Positions 1 through 8,772 of a stretch of 64,000 nt of DNA are shown here, in pieces. The notes under the pieces are model-generated. The model did not search any database. It was not told the DNA's origin and saw only the letters and a list, made by a program, of their open reading frames with translations. Made by a program: the position numbers and the translations under genes. Each line of letters opens with the position of its first letter. The first letter of the stretch is position 1. This DNA comes from JBCBCP01 sp038530575 (GTDB taxonomy: Bacteria > Pseudomonadota > Alphaproteobacteria > Rhodobacterales > Rhodobacteraceae), in assembly GCA_038530575.1 (NCBI GenBank), contig JBCBCP010000008.1:1-64000 (forward strand), given 5' to 3'.

Positions 1-2
1 AC

Positions 3-284
3 GGGGTGCTTGTGACGTCTTGCAGCGTTGATTTTGGCAGCTCGGGCGCGCCGATTTTCACCTTTGCCGATGGTGAGGCGAACATCGTGTCGGTCGTGTC
101 CGCAAAGGCGGAGCTTGAGGGCGAGACGATCTCTATTGGGACCGCGCTCAGCGAGCCTTTGGCAGAGCTGCGCGCGCAGCTTGTTGCCGGGGGTGGGTTT
201 CAGACAGCGCCGCCGCCGCGCCGCAACAGGGTTCAGGTTGGCGGAGCACGGCGGAACACGGGCGCAAAATTCGTAAAGCCCTGA
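3..284 (+). CDS. C-terminal end of a trypsin-like serine protease (gene starts before the window)
   Basis: The reading frame is open from the left edge and ends with TGA at 284. The visible part contains a GSSGAP motif, which fits the GDSGGP-type nucleophile loop of S1 (trypsin-like) proteases, preceded by a cysteine as in many secreted members. A hydrophobic strand pattern follows, then a basic Pro/Arg-rich tail. In this family the serine is the catalytic nucleophile; the His and Asp of the triad would lie upstream and cannot be checked. Alternatively it could be a non-peptidase homologue. Confidence 0.7.
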   Translation, partial: GVLVTSCSVDFGSSGAPIFTFADGEANIVSVVSAKAELEGETISIGTALSEPLAELRAQLVAGGGFQTAPPPRRNRVQVGGARRNTGAKFVKP

Positions 285-298
285 GCGCGCAGGCGGGA

Positions 299-327
299 CT
301 TGAACGGTCCAGAACACTTTCCCATAT
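299..327 (+). promoter_or_regulatory. Candidate RpoH (sigma-32) heat-shock promoter of hsp20
   Basis: CTTGAA (299-304) and CCCATAT (321-327) are separated by 16 bases. This is close to the sigma-32 pattern of CTTGAA and CCCATnT boxes. It lies about 100 bases upstream of the Hsp20 start, which leaves a long 5' UTR. A 6-bp stem (GGGTCT/AGACCC) can form in that UTR, but no clear ROSE-type pairing with the ribosome binding site was found. Confidence 0.6.
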
Positions 328-433
328 CTCTTGCACCGGGACGCCCAAACGGGGTTCCGGAATGACGAAACCGGGTCTGTCCAAGCAGGAAGACCCGTCA
401 CGACAATCGCTCAAGATATGAGGATGACACCCT

Positions 434-904
434 ATGCGTAGCTTTGATTTCGCACCGCTTTACCGTACGACCGTCGGCTTTGATCAGATCGCCGACCTTA
501 TGGACCGGGTCCTGACCAATGACGCGGCGCCGGCGTCCTACCCGCCCTACAACATCGAAAAGACAGCCGACGACGCCTACCGCATTTCTATTGCGGTCGC
601 CGGGTTCTCGGACGCTGACTTGAACGTGGAAGTGCGCGAGAAGGCGCTGATCGTGTCGGCCAAGAAGGCCGAGGACGAGACCGCGCGCACCTTCCTGCAC
701 CGGGGCATCGCGACCCGCGCGTTCGAACGTCGCTTCACCCTCGCCGACCACGTGCATGTGACCGGCGCGTCGCACACTGATGGCATGTTGCACATCGACC
801 TGGAGCGTCAGGTTCCCGAGGCGCTGAAGCCGCGCCGGATCGAGATTGCGCGCGAAACCGCTGCCATCGAGAAGGATGTGGTTGACGCAAAGGCCGTTAA
901 CTAA
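434..904 (+). CDS. Hsp20/alpha-crystallin small heat-shock protein, IbpA type
   Basis: The 156-residue protein begins with the short N-terminal segment usual for class A bacterial small heat-shock proteins (aromatic residues, then a DQIADLMDRV stretch). An alpha-crystallin domain follows at about residues 35-135, with beta strands and an FxRRF-like element. Such proteins bind unfolding proteins in the cytoplasm without ATP and hold them for DnaK/ClpB. The start is supported by GAGGAT 8 bases upstream. It is monocistronic, between a heat-shock-like promoter and a strong terminator. The length is normal for IbpA homologues. Confidence 0.93.
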   Translation: MRSFDFAPLYRTTVGFDQIADLMDRVLTNDAAPASYPPYNIEKTADDAYRISIAVAGFSDADLNVEVREKALIVSAKKAEDETARTFLHRGIATRAFERRFTLADHVHVTGASHTDGMLHIDLERQVPEALKPRRIEIARETAAIEKDVVDAKAVN

Positions 905-927
905 GACTTACCTCAGAACGGCCAATT

Positions 928-969
928 TGGCCCGCGCGCTTTCCCTCGGCGCGCGGGCCATTTTGTTTT
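928..969 (+). terminator. Rho-independent terminator after hsp20
   Basis: A perfect 11-bp stem (TGGCCCGCGCG, 928-938, paired with 950-960) is followed by TTTTGTTTT. It also lies just after the stop of the convergent DUF3604 gene, so it may stop transcription from both sides. Confidence 0.85.
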
Positions 970-3218
970 CAGAGCGCCAGTAGGTAAATCGGGCTGGACC
1001 ACGCGTTGAACCCGTCCTCGGTTGTGATGCGCACCCAAAGGGGTGTGTCGCCGCCTGCGTTCAGCGGGACGGGAACAGTGATCTGCGCCTCTGACGTGGT
1101 CAGACGTTCCGGCAGTCGGGTGATGCGCAGTTCCCGCGCCAGCCCGCCGGCGTCAATGATGTGCGGGTCTATGCCCAGCGCGGTCAGGTCGATGGTGGCC
1201 GAGGCGTGCGGAGTGCCCAATTTCAGCGTACCTATAAGCGTGTCGAGCCACAGGTCGATGCCACTGAAATTGCCTGTGGTCACGGCATCAATTGCGACGC
1301 TGTCTGGCCCGGTTTGCGTGCATTGTCGTTCGAGGTTCCAGGCGTTGATCGCCTGCATCCGGGTGATCACCGCGCCGTCCAAGGCGGCGTTGCCTGTCCA
1401 GTATGTTTGCCGTCCGCGCCCGCGATATTCGGCGCCGTGCCATGTTACGCGGACGCGGGCGTCGAGGTCGTCTTTGGTATAGGGGCGGTGGGTGTGCAGC
1501 ACATCTGCGCCGCGCAGTACGTCGATCGACAGGATCGGCGCGTGGGCATGGCAGGCGATATTTAGAGTTACTTCGTTTCCGGTGGCCTGCGCGATGTCGC
1601 CCATTATCGCGGTTGTTGCCGGGCGCGGTGGCGTGCCCGACCAGGCGGGGTCTTCTGGCCAGACGTGGCCCTTTGGCCCGAGATCGGCACGCACGTCGAG
1701 GTGCATCCGGCAGCCCGTTGTGCCGTAGTGGTGGCGTGCGCGCATGGCTGCAAAAATGTCCTGCCGCGTGAGCCCGTCCGCCAGAAAACAGGTGAGGCCG
1801 CTATAGGCGCCGAATTCGGATGCGCCGGGATAGCACGCGCCCGGCGCGCCCTTGTGCCCGTCGCTGTTGCATACAAGGCCGACCCTGTGGCCGAGTGCGA
1901 ACGCGTCGGTCATCAACCATTCGAACGTACCCCAGTCAGAATGCACCTCGACTGCCGTGCGCAGCTGCGCATCATGGGCAAAGGAGATGTCTGCAGGACG
2001 CCCGCCAATATGAGCATAGACCACCGCGTCGCGCCCTTGCAGATGCTCGAAGAGGTGCGTGAGGGTTGGTGCGTCCGCGTCCATCTCTGTGCGGTCCGTT
2101 AGCAAGGCGCGGGAGGAGCGGTGGATCGGCTCGCCCTCTGCGCCAAAGAACACGTTGTGATCACCGCCGACAGGGGTGTTGCCTGACCATTCATAGCCCG
2201 GAAACATGGTAAAGCTGCCATCTGCGTTGAATTCGGCGGAAAGGTCGTTGATCTGGTCCCAGAAGGCATCCTTAATCTGAAAATCGTTGGCCTGATGGCT
2301 GCACACGTCAAGGAACGCGACATCGCGCGCGAATGTCAGATAGCTTCGCATCGGGTCTATGCCGACCGTCTCGCCGCTCTGGCCGTGCAGGTCGCCCCAA
2401 TAGCTTTGCGCGTCGGCCTTTGTGACCATCGGGTTAGAGCGGGCCAGAAGCTTCCCGGCAGCATCGTGTAGTGTAAAGTGTGTCGTGCCTTCCGTAGGGA
2501 TGGTGAGCCCGTCGATGCGCGTTCCGCGGTCCGGGCCGGGGGTTACCACCTTGGGCAGGCCCGCAGCGGGGCCATCCGCGCGCAGGCTCAGGGGGGCGCT
2601 GGGCGGGACGGTCGCATTGCCCCAAGCGTCTTCGGCCCGCAGGCCAAGCGCAAATTTCGCGCCCGGCGCCCGCAGCGTCGGCGCCGTCAGTACCCATTTG
2701 GCAGGCGGCCCGGCAATGATGGCAATGTGCGGTGACGCGACTGGAATGAAGGTGCCGGTTGCACAGGGATCGGCCAGCACACGGAATTCGAACGCCTCTT
2801 CGGGAAAGGTCTGAAGCCGCATGTTCAGCACCAGCGTGATCGTATCGCCCGGGCGCATGAAGCCGCGCCGTACCGTGAGGCGCAGGCCATTATACCACGG
2901 GCGGCGGTGGGGGTATCGTTCGCATTCGATGTCTAGGTGCACATTGTTCGATGCGCTGGCCGACACGTAATTGTGGGCGTCTGCGTCGTGCGTTTGCCAG
3001 GGGCCGCCATCATGCGTCCAGCGGGTGACCATCTTGATCGCGCCGGTATCGTCCAGCCCGTAGGCGCCAACGGTGTAGACCAGCGTAAACGTCTGCACGC
3101 TGCGCACGGTGTAGGGGCCTGCCCCGTCAAAGGTGACAATGCCGTAATCTGCGTCTGTTGCGCCGGGCAACGCGCTTGGCCAGACATCGCCCATCAGGTG
3201 GTCGGGGATTGGGGGCAT
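969..3218 (-). CDS. DUF3604 domain protein (PHP-like fold), about 749 residues
   Basis: The protein carries the DUF3604 hallmark YWGDLHGQS at about residues 273-281, followed by metal-ligand-like stretches (CSHQAND, GYEW, DHNVFF, YAHIGG, NSDGH). These resemble a PHP-type metal-dependent phosphoesterase site. The N-terminal 250 residues look like beta-sandwich domains. No signal peptide is visible with the chosen start at 3218, which has AAGGAGAC upstream; a longer frame to 3248 lacks such a site. The substrate is unknown. It is divergent from a sulfatase with 77 bases between them, suggesting a shared catabolic role. Family assignment is firm; function is not. Confidence 0.85.
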   Translation of the reverse strand: MPPIPDHLMGDVWPSALPGATDADYGIVTFDGAGPYTVRSVQTFTLVYTVGAYGLDDTGAIKMVTRWTHDGGPWQTHDADAHNYVSASASNNVHLDIECERYPHRRPWYNGLRLTVRRGFMRPGDTITLVLNMRLQTFPEEAFEFRVLADPCATGTFIPVASPHIAIIAGPPAKWVLTAPTLRAPGAKFALGLRAEDAWGNATVPPSAPLSLRADGPAAGLPKVVTPGPDRGTRIDGLTIPTEGTTHFTLHDAAGKLLARSNPMVTKADAQSYWGDLHGQSGETVGIDPMRSYLTFARDVAFLDVCSHQANDFQIKDAFWDQINDLSAEFNADGSFTMFPGYEWSGNTPVGGDHNVFFGAEGEPIHRSSRALLTDRTEMDADAPTLTHLFEHLQGRDAVVYAHIGGRPADISFAHDAQLRTAVEVHSDWGTFEWLMTDAFALGHRVGLVCNSDGHKGAPGACYPGASEFGAYSGLTCFLADGLTRQDIFAAMRARHHYGTTGCRMHLDVRADLGPKGHVWPEDPAWSGTPPRPATTAIMGDIAQATGNEVTLNIACHAHAPILSIDVLRGADVLHTHRPYTKDDLDARVRVTWHGAEYRGRGRQTYWTGNAALDGAVITRMQAINAWNLERQCTQTGPDSVAIDAVTTGNFSGIDLWLDTLIGTLKLGTPHASATIDLTALGIDPHIIDAGGLARELRITRLPERLTTSEAQITVPVPLNAGGDTPLWVRITTEDGFNAWSSPIYLLAL

Positions 3219-3295
3219 CGAAAGTCTCCTTCGCGCGCCACGCTGCACGTGATTGCGCGCTTTGGAAAGCGGTTAAGCGCGGCTAGGCTGACGCA

Positions 3296-4708
3296 ATGAC
3301 CCAGCCGAACATCATTCTGATCATCACTGACAACCAACCAGCAGACTTGCTTGGCTGTTATGGCAACGATGAAATCCACACGCCCCATATCGACGCGCTG
3401 GCGGCGCGCGGCGCGCGGTTCATGCAGGCCTATTGCCCCAACGCCATGTGCTCGCCCTGCCGTGCGTCGATTCTGACAGGGCATATGCCGTCGCAGCACG
3501 GGGTGCATACATGGCTGGATGATCGGCTTGCGGGCACGTGGCCCGCCGGGTGGAACGCCGTGGAGGGGCTGCCGACATTCACCCAGGCACTGAAGGATGC
3601 AGGCTACCGCACGGGGCTGGTGGGCAAATACCACCTTGGCCTGCCGCAGCCCGGTCAGAACGGGATCGACCATTGGGCGGTGATGGAGGCGGGGCACACC
3701 ACCCGGTTTGAAGGGATTCCGATGCGCGTGAACGGGGAGCCGGTGGACTGCCCCGGCCATTCGGTCGATTTCTTCACCGAAGAGGCGCTGAAGTTCATCG
3801 CGGCGGGGCCAGAGCCTTATGCACTGATCCTCGCCTATAATGGGCCCTATGGGCATTGGCCGTCGATTGCCGGACGCGCGGACAATCGTTTTGCGCATCT
3901 TTATGACCACACGATGATGCAGCGTGTCCCCCGCGAGGGGATCTGCCCCGAGGCCATCGCGCTCTACGATCTGCAAAAACACCTCAGCGGGCCGGGCGGG
4001 CCTGACTTTTCTGGCGTTCTAAAGCTGCCCAACAATCTGGAAAGCCTGCGGAACTACTATAGTCAGATGAGTCTTGTGGATGACGGCGTGGGCCGGGTTG
4101 TGGCTGCGGCGGGTGATGCGGTGATCGCATTCACCGCAGATCACGGCTTTTCGCTGGGCCATCACGGGTATTGGGGGCATGGTCAGGCGACATGGCCGTC
4201 CAGCATCAATAGGATCAGCTATTCCGTGCCTTTGATCTTGGCGGGGCCGGGGATCTCACCGTCTGTTCCAGCGGGACTGGCCAGCAACATGGACTTGGGT
4301 CCTACCCTGTTGGATTTGGCGGGCGTTGTGCCATTTGACAGCGCCGCACGGTCTTTGGCCGGGATGTTGGCCGGAGCGCCCAGCCCGCATGGCGCGTTGT
4401 TCTTCGAACAGGAGGAAAGCCGCGCGCTCCGCACCGAAGATTGGCTGTGTGTAAGCCGGTTCGAGGGATCAGCGACCTATCCTCTGGGCCACGCGCTCTA
4501 CGATCTGCGCGCTGATCCCGACTGCCGCGTCAACCTGACGGGGCTACGGGACGAAGAAGCCCGTCTTGCCAGCGAACTTTCGGCCGCATTCGAGGAGATG
4601 GCGCACCCCGCTTACGACCTGTGGCGGGGCGGGGCCTGCAAATCGAACACGTCGCGCCCATGGCTGTGGCGCGACGTGTGGGGGGACGGCTGGGCGCCCG
4701 TGCTTTAG
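3296..4708 (+). CDS. Type I sulfatase (alkaline phosphatase superfamily)
   Basis: The 470-residue protein opens with IILIITDN, supplying metal-ligand Asp/Asn, and has CSPCR at residues 52-56. This matches the CxPxR signature whose Cys is converted to formylglycine. Later TADHGFSLGHHG supplies further metal ligands. Such enzymes hydrolyse sulfate esters, often of algal or animal glycans, or choline sulfate. No signal peptide is seen, so it is probably cytoplasmic. No formylglycine-generating enzyme is present in the window. It is divergent from the DUF3604 gene and overlaps the convergent YiaA/B gene by 4 bases. Its substrate cannot be named from sequence. Confidence 0.92.
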   Translation: MTQPNIILIITDNQPADLLGCYGNDEIHTPHIDALAARGARFMQAYCPNAMCSPCRASILTGHMPSQHGVHTWLDDRLAGTWPAGWNAVEGLPTFTQALKDAGYRTGLVGKYHLGLPQPGQNGIDHWAVMEAGHTTRFEGIPMRVNGEPVDCPGHSVDFFTEEALKFIAAGPEPYALILAYNGPYGHWPSIAGRADNRFAHLYDHTMMQRVPREGICPEAIALYDLQKHLSGPGGPDFSGVLKLPNNLESLRNYYSQMSLVDDGVGRVVAAAGDAVIAFTADHGFSLGHHGYWGHGQATWPSSINRISYSVPLILAGPGISPSVPAGLASNMDLGPTLLDLAGVVPFDSAARSLAGMLAGAPSPHGALFFEQEESRALRTEDWLCVSRFEGSATYPLGHALYDLRADPDCRVNLTGLRDEEARLASELSAAFEEMAHPAYDLWRGGACKSNTSRPWLWRDVWGDGWAPVL

Positions 4709-4983
4709 ATCAGGTCGTCCGCGTCGGCGAGCAGCCTCTCGGTTCTTGCATCTTCGATCTTGTTGTGGATGCGATTCGCTTCCTCTGTATCGCGCAGGGA
4801 TTTGGAGATTGCGGCGGTCGAGCTGACCAGCATCAGGGCGGCCATGGCGTAGAACCCCTTGGCCGAAAAGCTGGCTTCGAGAAAGTAGATGCCACCGGCC
4901 ATCATCACCGCCGCGACGATGAATTGCAGGTAGGTGAACATGGTCCAGGCAGAGGAAGGTTTGTTGGCATAAGCGTTGGTCAT
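4705..4983 (-). CDS. YiaA/YiaB-type small inner membrane protein
   Basis: The 92-residue protein has two hydrophobic helices (about residues 17-37 and 43-62). They are joined by a short charged loop with a KGFYAM segment, and SKSLRDTEEANR follows. This is the layout of the YiaA/B two-helix family (PF05360). The C-terminal 30 residues are charged and helical. It is the distal gene of a two-gene operon with PspA, 32 bases downstream. The function of the family is unknown; the context suggests membrane stress. Confidence 0.8.
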   Translation of the reverse strand: MTNAYANKPSSAWTMFTYLQFIVAAVMMAGGIYFLEASFSAKGFYAMAALMLVSSTAAISKSLRDTEEANRIHNKIEDARTERLLADADDLI

Positions 4984-5015
4984 TGGTTTGGTCCTTTTGT
5001 TCGTTTGGGTCTGGT

Positions 5016-5693
5016 TTATTTCGACGTGGTCTTGAGACGCTCCAGCACTGCGTCGGCGCTGGTCTTGCGGGGGGTGCCCATGCCGGCGTCAGCAAGGCGG
5101 CGGGCGATGGCGTCGGCGTTTCCAGCAATCGACAGCTCGGTCATCGCTTCCATCGTTTCGTCCGCGAGGGCTTGCCGGTCTTGCAGCCGTTCCAGCGTGG
5201 CCGCAGCGTCGCTCAGGTCGTTTTGGGCGTGGACGGGCATTGATCCGCGCACATGCTGGGTTTTCGCCGTCGCCTCGGCAAGGCGCTGTCCCCGGCGAAG
5301 TTCCGCCAGCTGGTGTTCGGAAGCTTTAAGGGACGCGCGCAGCTTGTTGATGTCACGGTCGTAGATGTTGACTGTCTTAAGGGCAGCGTCGCGTTCCGCG
5401 TCCAGTGCGCTGATGGCCTCTGCGGCCTCGCGGGCCAGATCTTCGCGGCCTTCGTCCAGCGCGGCAATCGTGCGGGTTTCCAGATCGCTGATCTGCCCCT
5501 CGATCTGGGACAGCGCCGCGCGTTCGCGTTCAGCATAGGCCATGGCGACTGCAACGGCTTTGCGCGACCGCGTCACCCCGGCCGCGGCCTCGCGCATCTG
5601 CTGGCGCAGCAGGGCGATCGCGTTGGCATCAAGGTAGGCCACGCCCGCATCGACGGAGCGGCCGCGGGCCAGTGTAAAGAGTTGTTTGAGCAT
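5016..5693 (-). CDS. pspA: PspA/IM30 family envelope-stress protein
   Basis: The 225-residue protein is almost entirely helical coiled coil, starting MLKQLFTLARGRSVDAG and continuing with long heptad-like Lys/Glu/Ala segments, as in PspA/Vipp1 (PF04012). These proteins form oligomers on the cytoplasmic face of damaged membranes and limit proton leakage. The start has AGAGGAC 7-8 bases upstream. It precedes a YiaA/B membrane protein in the same operon. It is divergent from a TetR regulator across a region with three matching palindromes, so induction by loss of that repressor is likely. No pspF or pspBC is nearby, which differs from enterobacteria. Confidence 0.87.
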   Translation of the reverse strand: MLKQLFTLARGRSVDAGVAYLDANAIALLRQQMREAAAGVTRSRKAVAVAMAYAERERAALSQIEGQISDLETRTIAALDEGREDLAREAAEAISALDAERDAALKTVNIYDRDINKLRASLKASEHQLAELRRGQRLAEATAKTQHVRGSMPVHAQNDLSDAAATLERLQDRQALADETMEAMTELSIAGNADAIARRLADAGMGTPRKTSADAVLERLKTTSK

Positions 5694-5717
5694 TTGTCTG
5701 TCCTCTGTTAGATGTTA

Positions 5718-5789
5718 TGAACATCGTTCATGGGTGGGAAGATGGGCGAAGCGTGAACATTGTTCAAGTATAAAAATGAACTTTGTTCA
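5718..5789. promoter_or_regulatory. Three TetR-type operator palindromes between pspA and tetR
   Basis: Three 13-bp sites share the form TGAACnnnGTTCA: 5718-5730 (centre ATC), 5754-5766 (ATT) and 5777-5789 (TTT). They lie in the 115-bp divergent region, 36 and 23 bases apart by start. The third sits close to the ribosome binding site of the TetR gene, so autorepression is expected, with control of pspA in the other direction. The repeats are seen; the protein-site match is inferred from position. Confidence 0.75.
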
Positions 5790-5808
5790 AAAAAGTTTTG
5801 GAGGTTGG

Positions 5809-6417
5809 ATGATTGATGGTCTGAGCAAGAAGAAGCAGGAGTTGCTGACCCGCGTGATCGACGTAGCCGAAGCAGAGGTGGCCGAAAGCGGCGCAATAGG
5901 GCTGAAGGCACGGGATATCGCAAAGACCGCTGGAGTGGCCTTGGGCTCGATCTATACGGTGGTTGAGGACATGGACGACGTCGTAACGCACGTGAACTCG
6001 CGCACGTTGCAGCGGCTGGGTTCGGCCTTGCGTGCTGCGGTGCCAGCGGACGGGGACGCGGTGGACGTCATGCACGCGCTGGCTGCAGGCTACGTGACTT
6101 TTGCGCTGGAGAACCTGAACCTTTGGACAGCGATCTTTACCCAAACCTTGCCGGCGGGAAAATCATACCCCGATTGGCACAAGGCGGATTACCCGCCGCT
6201 GATCGAACAGATCATAGCGCCCTTGTCGGAGCTGCGTCCTGATCTGGAGGGCGACGCGCTGAGCTTGCGTGCACGAACGCTCTTTGCCTCCGTGCACGGT
6301 GTTGTCTCGATGTCGGTCTTTGGCCGTTTTGTCGGCGTGCCGTCAGAGGCGCTGCACGCCGAGGTCAACGCCCTCGTCGAAGCGATGACGAGGGGGCTGG
6401 AGGCGCCTAAACGCTAA
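5809..6417 (+). CDS. TetR/AcrR family repressor
   Basis: The protein has 202 residues. An N-terminal helix-turn-helix lies at about residues 25-50 (LKARDIAKTAGVALGSIYTVVEDMDDVV), followed by an all-helical ligand-binding domain. The ATG at 5809 is chosen because GGAGG lies 5 bases upstream; the frame continues upstream but through the operator sites. It is divergent from pspA-yiaA and preceded by three TGAACnnnGTTCA palindromes. The 3' end overlaps the convergent gabD by 11 bases. The ligand is unknown; a membrane-active compound or fatty-acid signal is only a guess from the linked genes. Confidence 0.88.
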   Translation: MIDGLSKKKQELLTRVIDVAEAEVAESGAIGLKARDIAKTAGVALGSIYTVVEDMDDVVTHVNSRTLQRLGSALRAAVPADGDAVDVMHALAAGYVTFALENLNLWTAIFTQTLPAGKSYPDWHKADYPPLIEQIIAPLSELRPDLEGDALSLRARTLFASVHGVVSMSVFGRFVGVPSEALHAEVNALVEAMTRGLEAPKR

Positions 6418-7879
6418 GGCAGACGTATTTCATCTCTAGGTAATCCTCCATCCCGTGGTGTGAACCTTCGCGCCCAAGCCCGGATTGTTTCACACCGCCA
6501 AAAGGCGCGACCTCGGTCGAGATAATTCCAGTATTCACGCCGACGATCCCGTACTCCAGCGCTTCAGCCACCTTGTAAACGCGAGAGAGGTCCTTGGCAT
6601 AGAAATAGGACGCAAGGCCGAAGATCGTGTCGTTCGCCATGGCGATCACATCATCCTCATCCTCGAATCTGAAAAGCGGGGCGAGGGGGCCAAAGGTTTC
6701 CTCCTGCGCGACGGCCATGTCTTGGGTCACGCCCGTCAGGATGGTCGGGGGAAGGAAGTTCCCATCAAGGGTGGCACCTTCGCCTAGCAGCACCCGCGCT
6801 CCTTTGGATGTGGCGTCAGTGATATGCTCTTTCACTTTCTCACCGGCCTCGGGGTTGATCAGCGGACCAAGCTCGACCCCATCTTCAAACCCGTCACCGA
6901 CTTTCATCGCGCTGACCCGCTTGGCCAGCTTTTCGGCGAACGCGTCATACACCCCCGCCTGCACGTAAATGCGGTTGGCGCAGACGCAGGTTTGTCCGTT
7001 GTTGCGGAACTTGCAAAGGATCGCGCCCTCGACCGCCGCATCGAGGTCCGCGTCATCAAACACGATGAAGGGTGCGTTGCCGCCCAGCTCCATGGAGCAT
7101 TTCATCACCTGATCGGCGGCCTCGGACAGCAGGATGCGGCCCACCTCGGTCGATCCGGTAAAGGTCAGTTTGCGCACCTTGGGGTTCTCGCAGAACTCCT
7201 TGCCAATGGCCGAGGACGAGGACGAGGTCACGACGTTGAACACACCCGCCGGGATACCCGCCCGTTCGGCCAGCACGCCCATCACGATGGCCGACAGCGG
7301 TGTTTCCTTGGCCGGGCGCGCGACAAAGGCACAGCCAGCGGCCAGCGCGGGGCCGGCCTTGCGGGTGATCATCGCGTTGGGGAAGTTCCACGGCGTGATC
7401 GAGGCCGCAACGCCGATGGGCTGTTTCATCACCATGATCCGCTTGTCGCGCTGGTGGCCCGGGATCGTCTCGCCGTAGATGCGCTTGGCCTCTTCGCCGA
7501 AAAACTCGATAAAGCCCGCGCCGTAGGCAATCTCCCCCTTCGCCTCGGCCAGCGGCTTGCCCTGCTCGGCGGTGAGGATGCGGCCCAGATCGTCCTGGTT
7601 CTCCATCATAAGGTCGAACCAGCGGCGCAGGACTGCCGCGCGCTCCTTGCCCGTCCACTGCGCCCAGTCTTTTTGCGCGGCGTAGGCGGCGTCGATGGCT
7701 GCGCTGACCTCTGCGCGGCTTAGATCTGCGACTTGGGCAATCACGTCGCCGCGGGCGGGGTTGGTGACATCAAACGTCCCATCGGCCCCATCGACCCATG
7801 CGCCGTTCACATAGGCGCGGGTCTCCAGCAGGGTGGGATCCTTCAGCATTGATTTGAGGTCAGTCGTGGTATCCAGCAT
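6407..7879 (-). CDS. gabD: NAD(P)-dependent succinate-semialdehyde dehydrogenase
   Basis: The 490-residue aldehyde dehydrogenase carries the GabD signatures: ITPWNFP in the cofactor-binding region, FTGSTEVGR, the catalytic glutamate in MELGGNAP, and the catalytic cysteine in NNGQTCVCANR. It oxidises succinate semialdehyde to succinate in GABA catabolism. AGGAGG lies directly upstream of the ATG at 7879. The length matches GabD closely. No gabT is adjacent, so the gene stands alone here. A related medium-chain semialdehyde substrate cannot be excluded. Confidence 0.9.
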   Translation of the reverse strand: MLDTTTDLKSMLKDPTLLETRAYVNGAWVDGADGTFDVTNPARGDVIAQVADLSRAEVSAAIDAAYAAQKDWAQWTGKERAAVLRRWFDLMMENQDDLGRILTAEQGKPLAEAKGEIAYGAGFIEFFGEEAKRIYGETIPGHQRDKRIMVMKQPIGVAASITPWNFPNAMITRKAGPALAAGCAFVARPAKETPLSAIVMGVLAERAGIPAGVFNVVTSSSSSAIGKEFCENPKVRKLTFTGSTEVGRILLSEAADQVMKCSMELGGNAPFIVFDDADLDAAVEGAILCKFRNNGQTCVCANRIYVQAGVYDAFAEKLAKRVSAMKVGDGFEDGVELGPLINPEAGEKVKEHITDATSKGARVLLGEGATLDGNFLPPTILTGVTQDMAVAQEETFGPLAPLFRFEDEDDVIAMANDTIFGLASYFYAKDLSRVYKVAEALEYGIVGVNTGIISTEVAPFGGVKQSGLGREGSHHGMEDYLEMKYVCLSV

Positions 7880-7957
7880 CAGGTCCTCCTACTCTGCGCG
7901 TGCGGCACGAGACCAACTTGCGCACGCTTTGTCCAGTTCCTGCGAAAGGGAAGTTTG

Positions 7958-8713
7958 ATGAAAGATGCCGATGACGCTTATGCCAACGCGCCGTATATCC
8001 CGGACGGGGACAGTTATCCGTCCCGATGGGCGGCGGCCGCGGCAGCGTTTCGTGCCGCCACCCCCGGTGAGGTCGTGCGCTATGGCCCGTCGGCGCGCCA
8101 AGTTTATGAGTATTACACGCCTCAGATTCCGACCGGCACGCTGATCTTTGTGCATGGTGGATACTGGCGCATGACCGACCCGTCGGTCTGGTCTCATGTC
8201 GCGCGCGATGCGTTGGGCGTGGGGTGGGCGTGCGCCTTGCCCGGCTATGATCTGTGTCCGCAAGTGCGCATCGCGGGCATTACGCAACAGGTCGCGCAGG
8301 CCATCATGGCCATTGCGGATCGCAGCGAAGGTCCGCTCGTCTTGATGGGCCACTCGGCGGGCGGGCACCTCGTCGCGCGGATGTGCGCGCCCGGCATGTT
8401 GCCCGCGGCGGTCATGGCGCGGGTGCAGCGTGTGGTGCCGATTTCCCCGCTCAGTGATCTGGCGCCGCTGATGGCGACATTGATGAACGATGATTTTCAA
8501 CTCGATGCGGGTATGGCGCGGGCGGAAAGCCCCCGGTTTCAACCCCGCCCTGAGGTTCCGGTGATTGTTCGTGTGGGCGGCGGGGAACGGCCGGCCTTCC
8601 TCGATCAGGCGCAGTGGTTGGAACAAGCGTGGACGTGCCGGTTGGATGTGGTCGAGGGCGCGCATCATTACGATATCATTGAGGATATCAGCGCATATGT
8701 CAGCCTGGAGTGA
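7958..8713 (+). CDS. Alpha/beta hydrolase, arylformamidase (KynB-like) type
   Basis: The 251-residue protein has the HGGYW oxyanion motif near residue 66, the nucleophile elbow GHSAGG (Ser about 133), and a late HHYDIIED with the probable catalytic His. This combination is typical of kynurenine formamidase-like and carboxylesterase-like hydrolases (COG0657 group). I prefer the ATG at 7958, behind GAAAGGGA, over the TTG just before it. No kynurenine-pathway genes are adjacent, so formamidase activity is only a family-based suggestion. Confidence 0.83.
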   Translation: MKDADDAYANAPYIPDGDSYPSRWAAAAAAFRAATPGEVVRYGPSARQVYEYYTPQIPTGTLIFVHGGYWRMTDPSVWSHVARDALGVGWACALPGYDLCPQVRIAGITQQVAQAIMAIADRSEGPLVLMGHSAGGHLVARMCAPGMLPAAVMARVQRVVPISPLSDLAPLMATLMNDDFQLDAGMARAESPRFQPRPEVPVIVRVGGGERPAFLDQAQWLEQAWTCRLDVVEGAHHYDIIEDISAYVSLE

Positions 8714-8772
8714 CATTGTGATGTTAAGTCAGATTGACATGATGCGGGGGCCGATTGCACACTATTTGCGTG

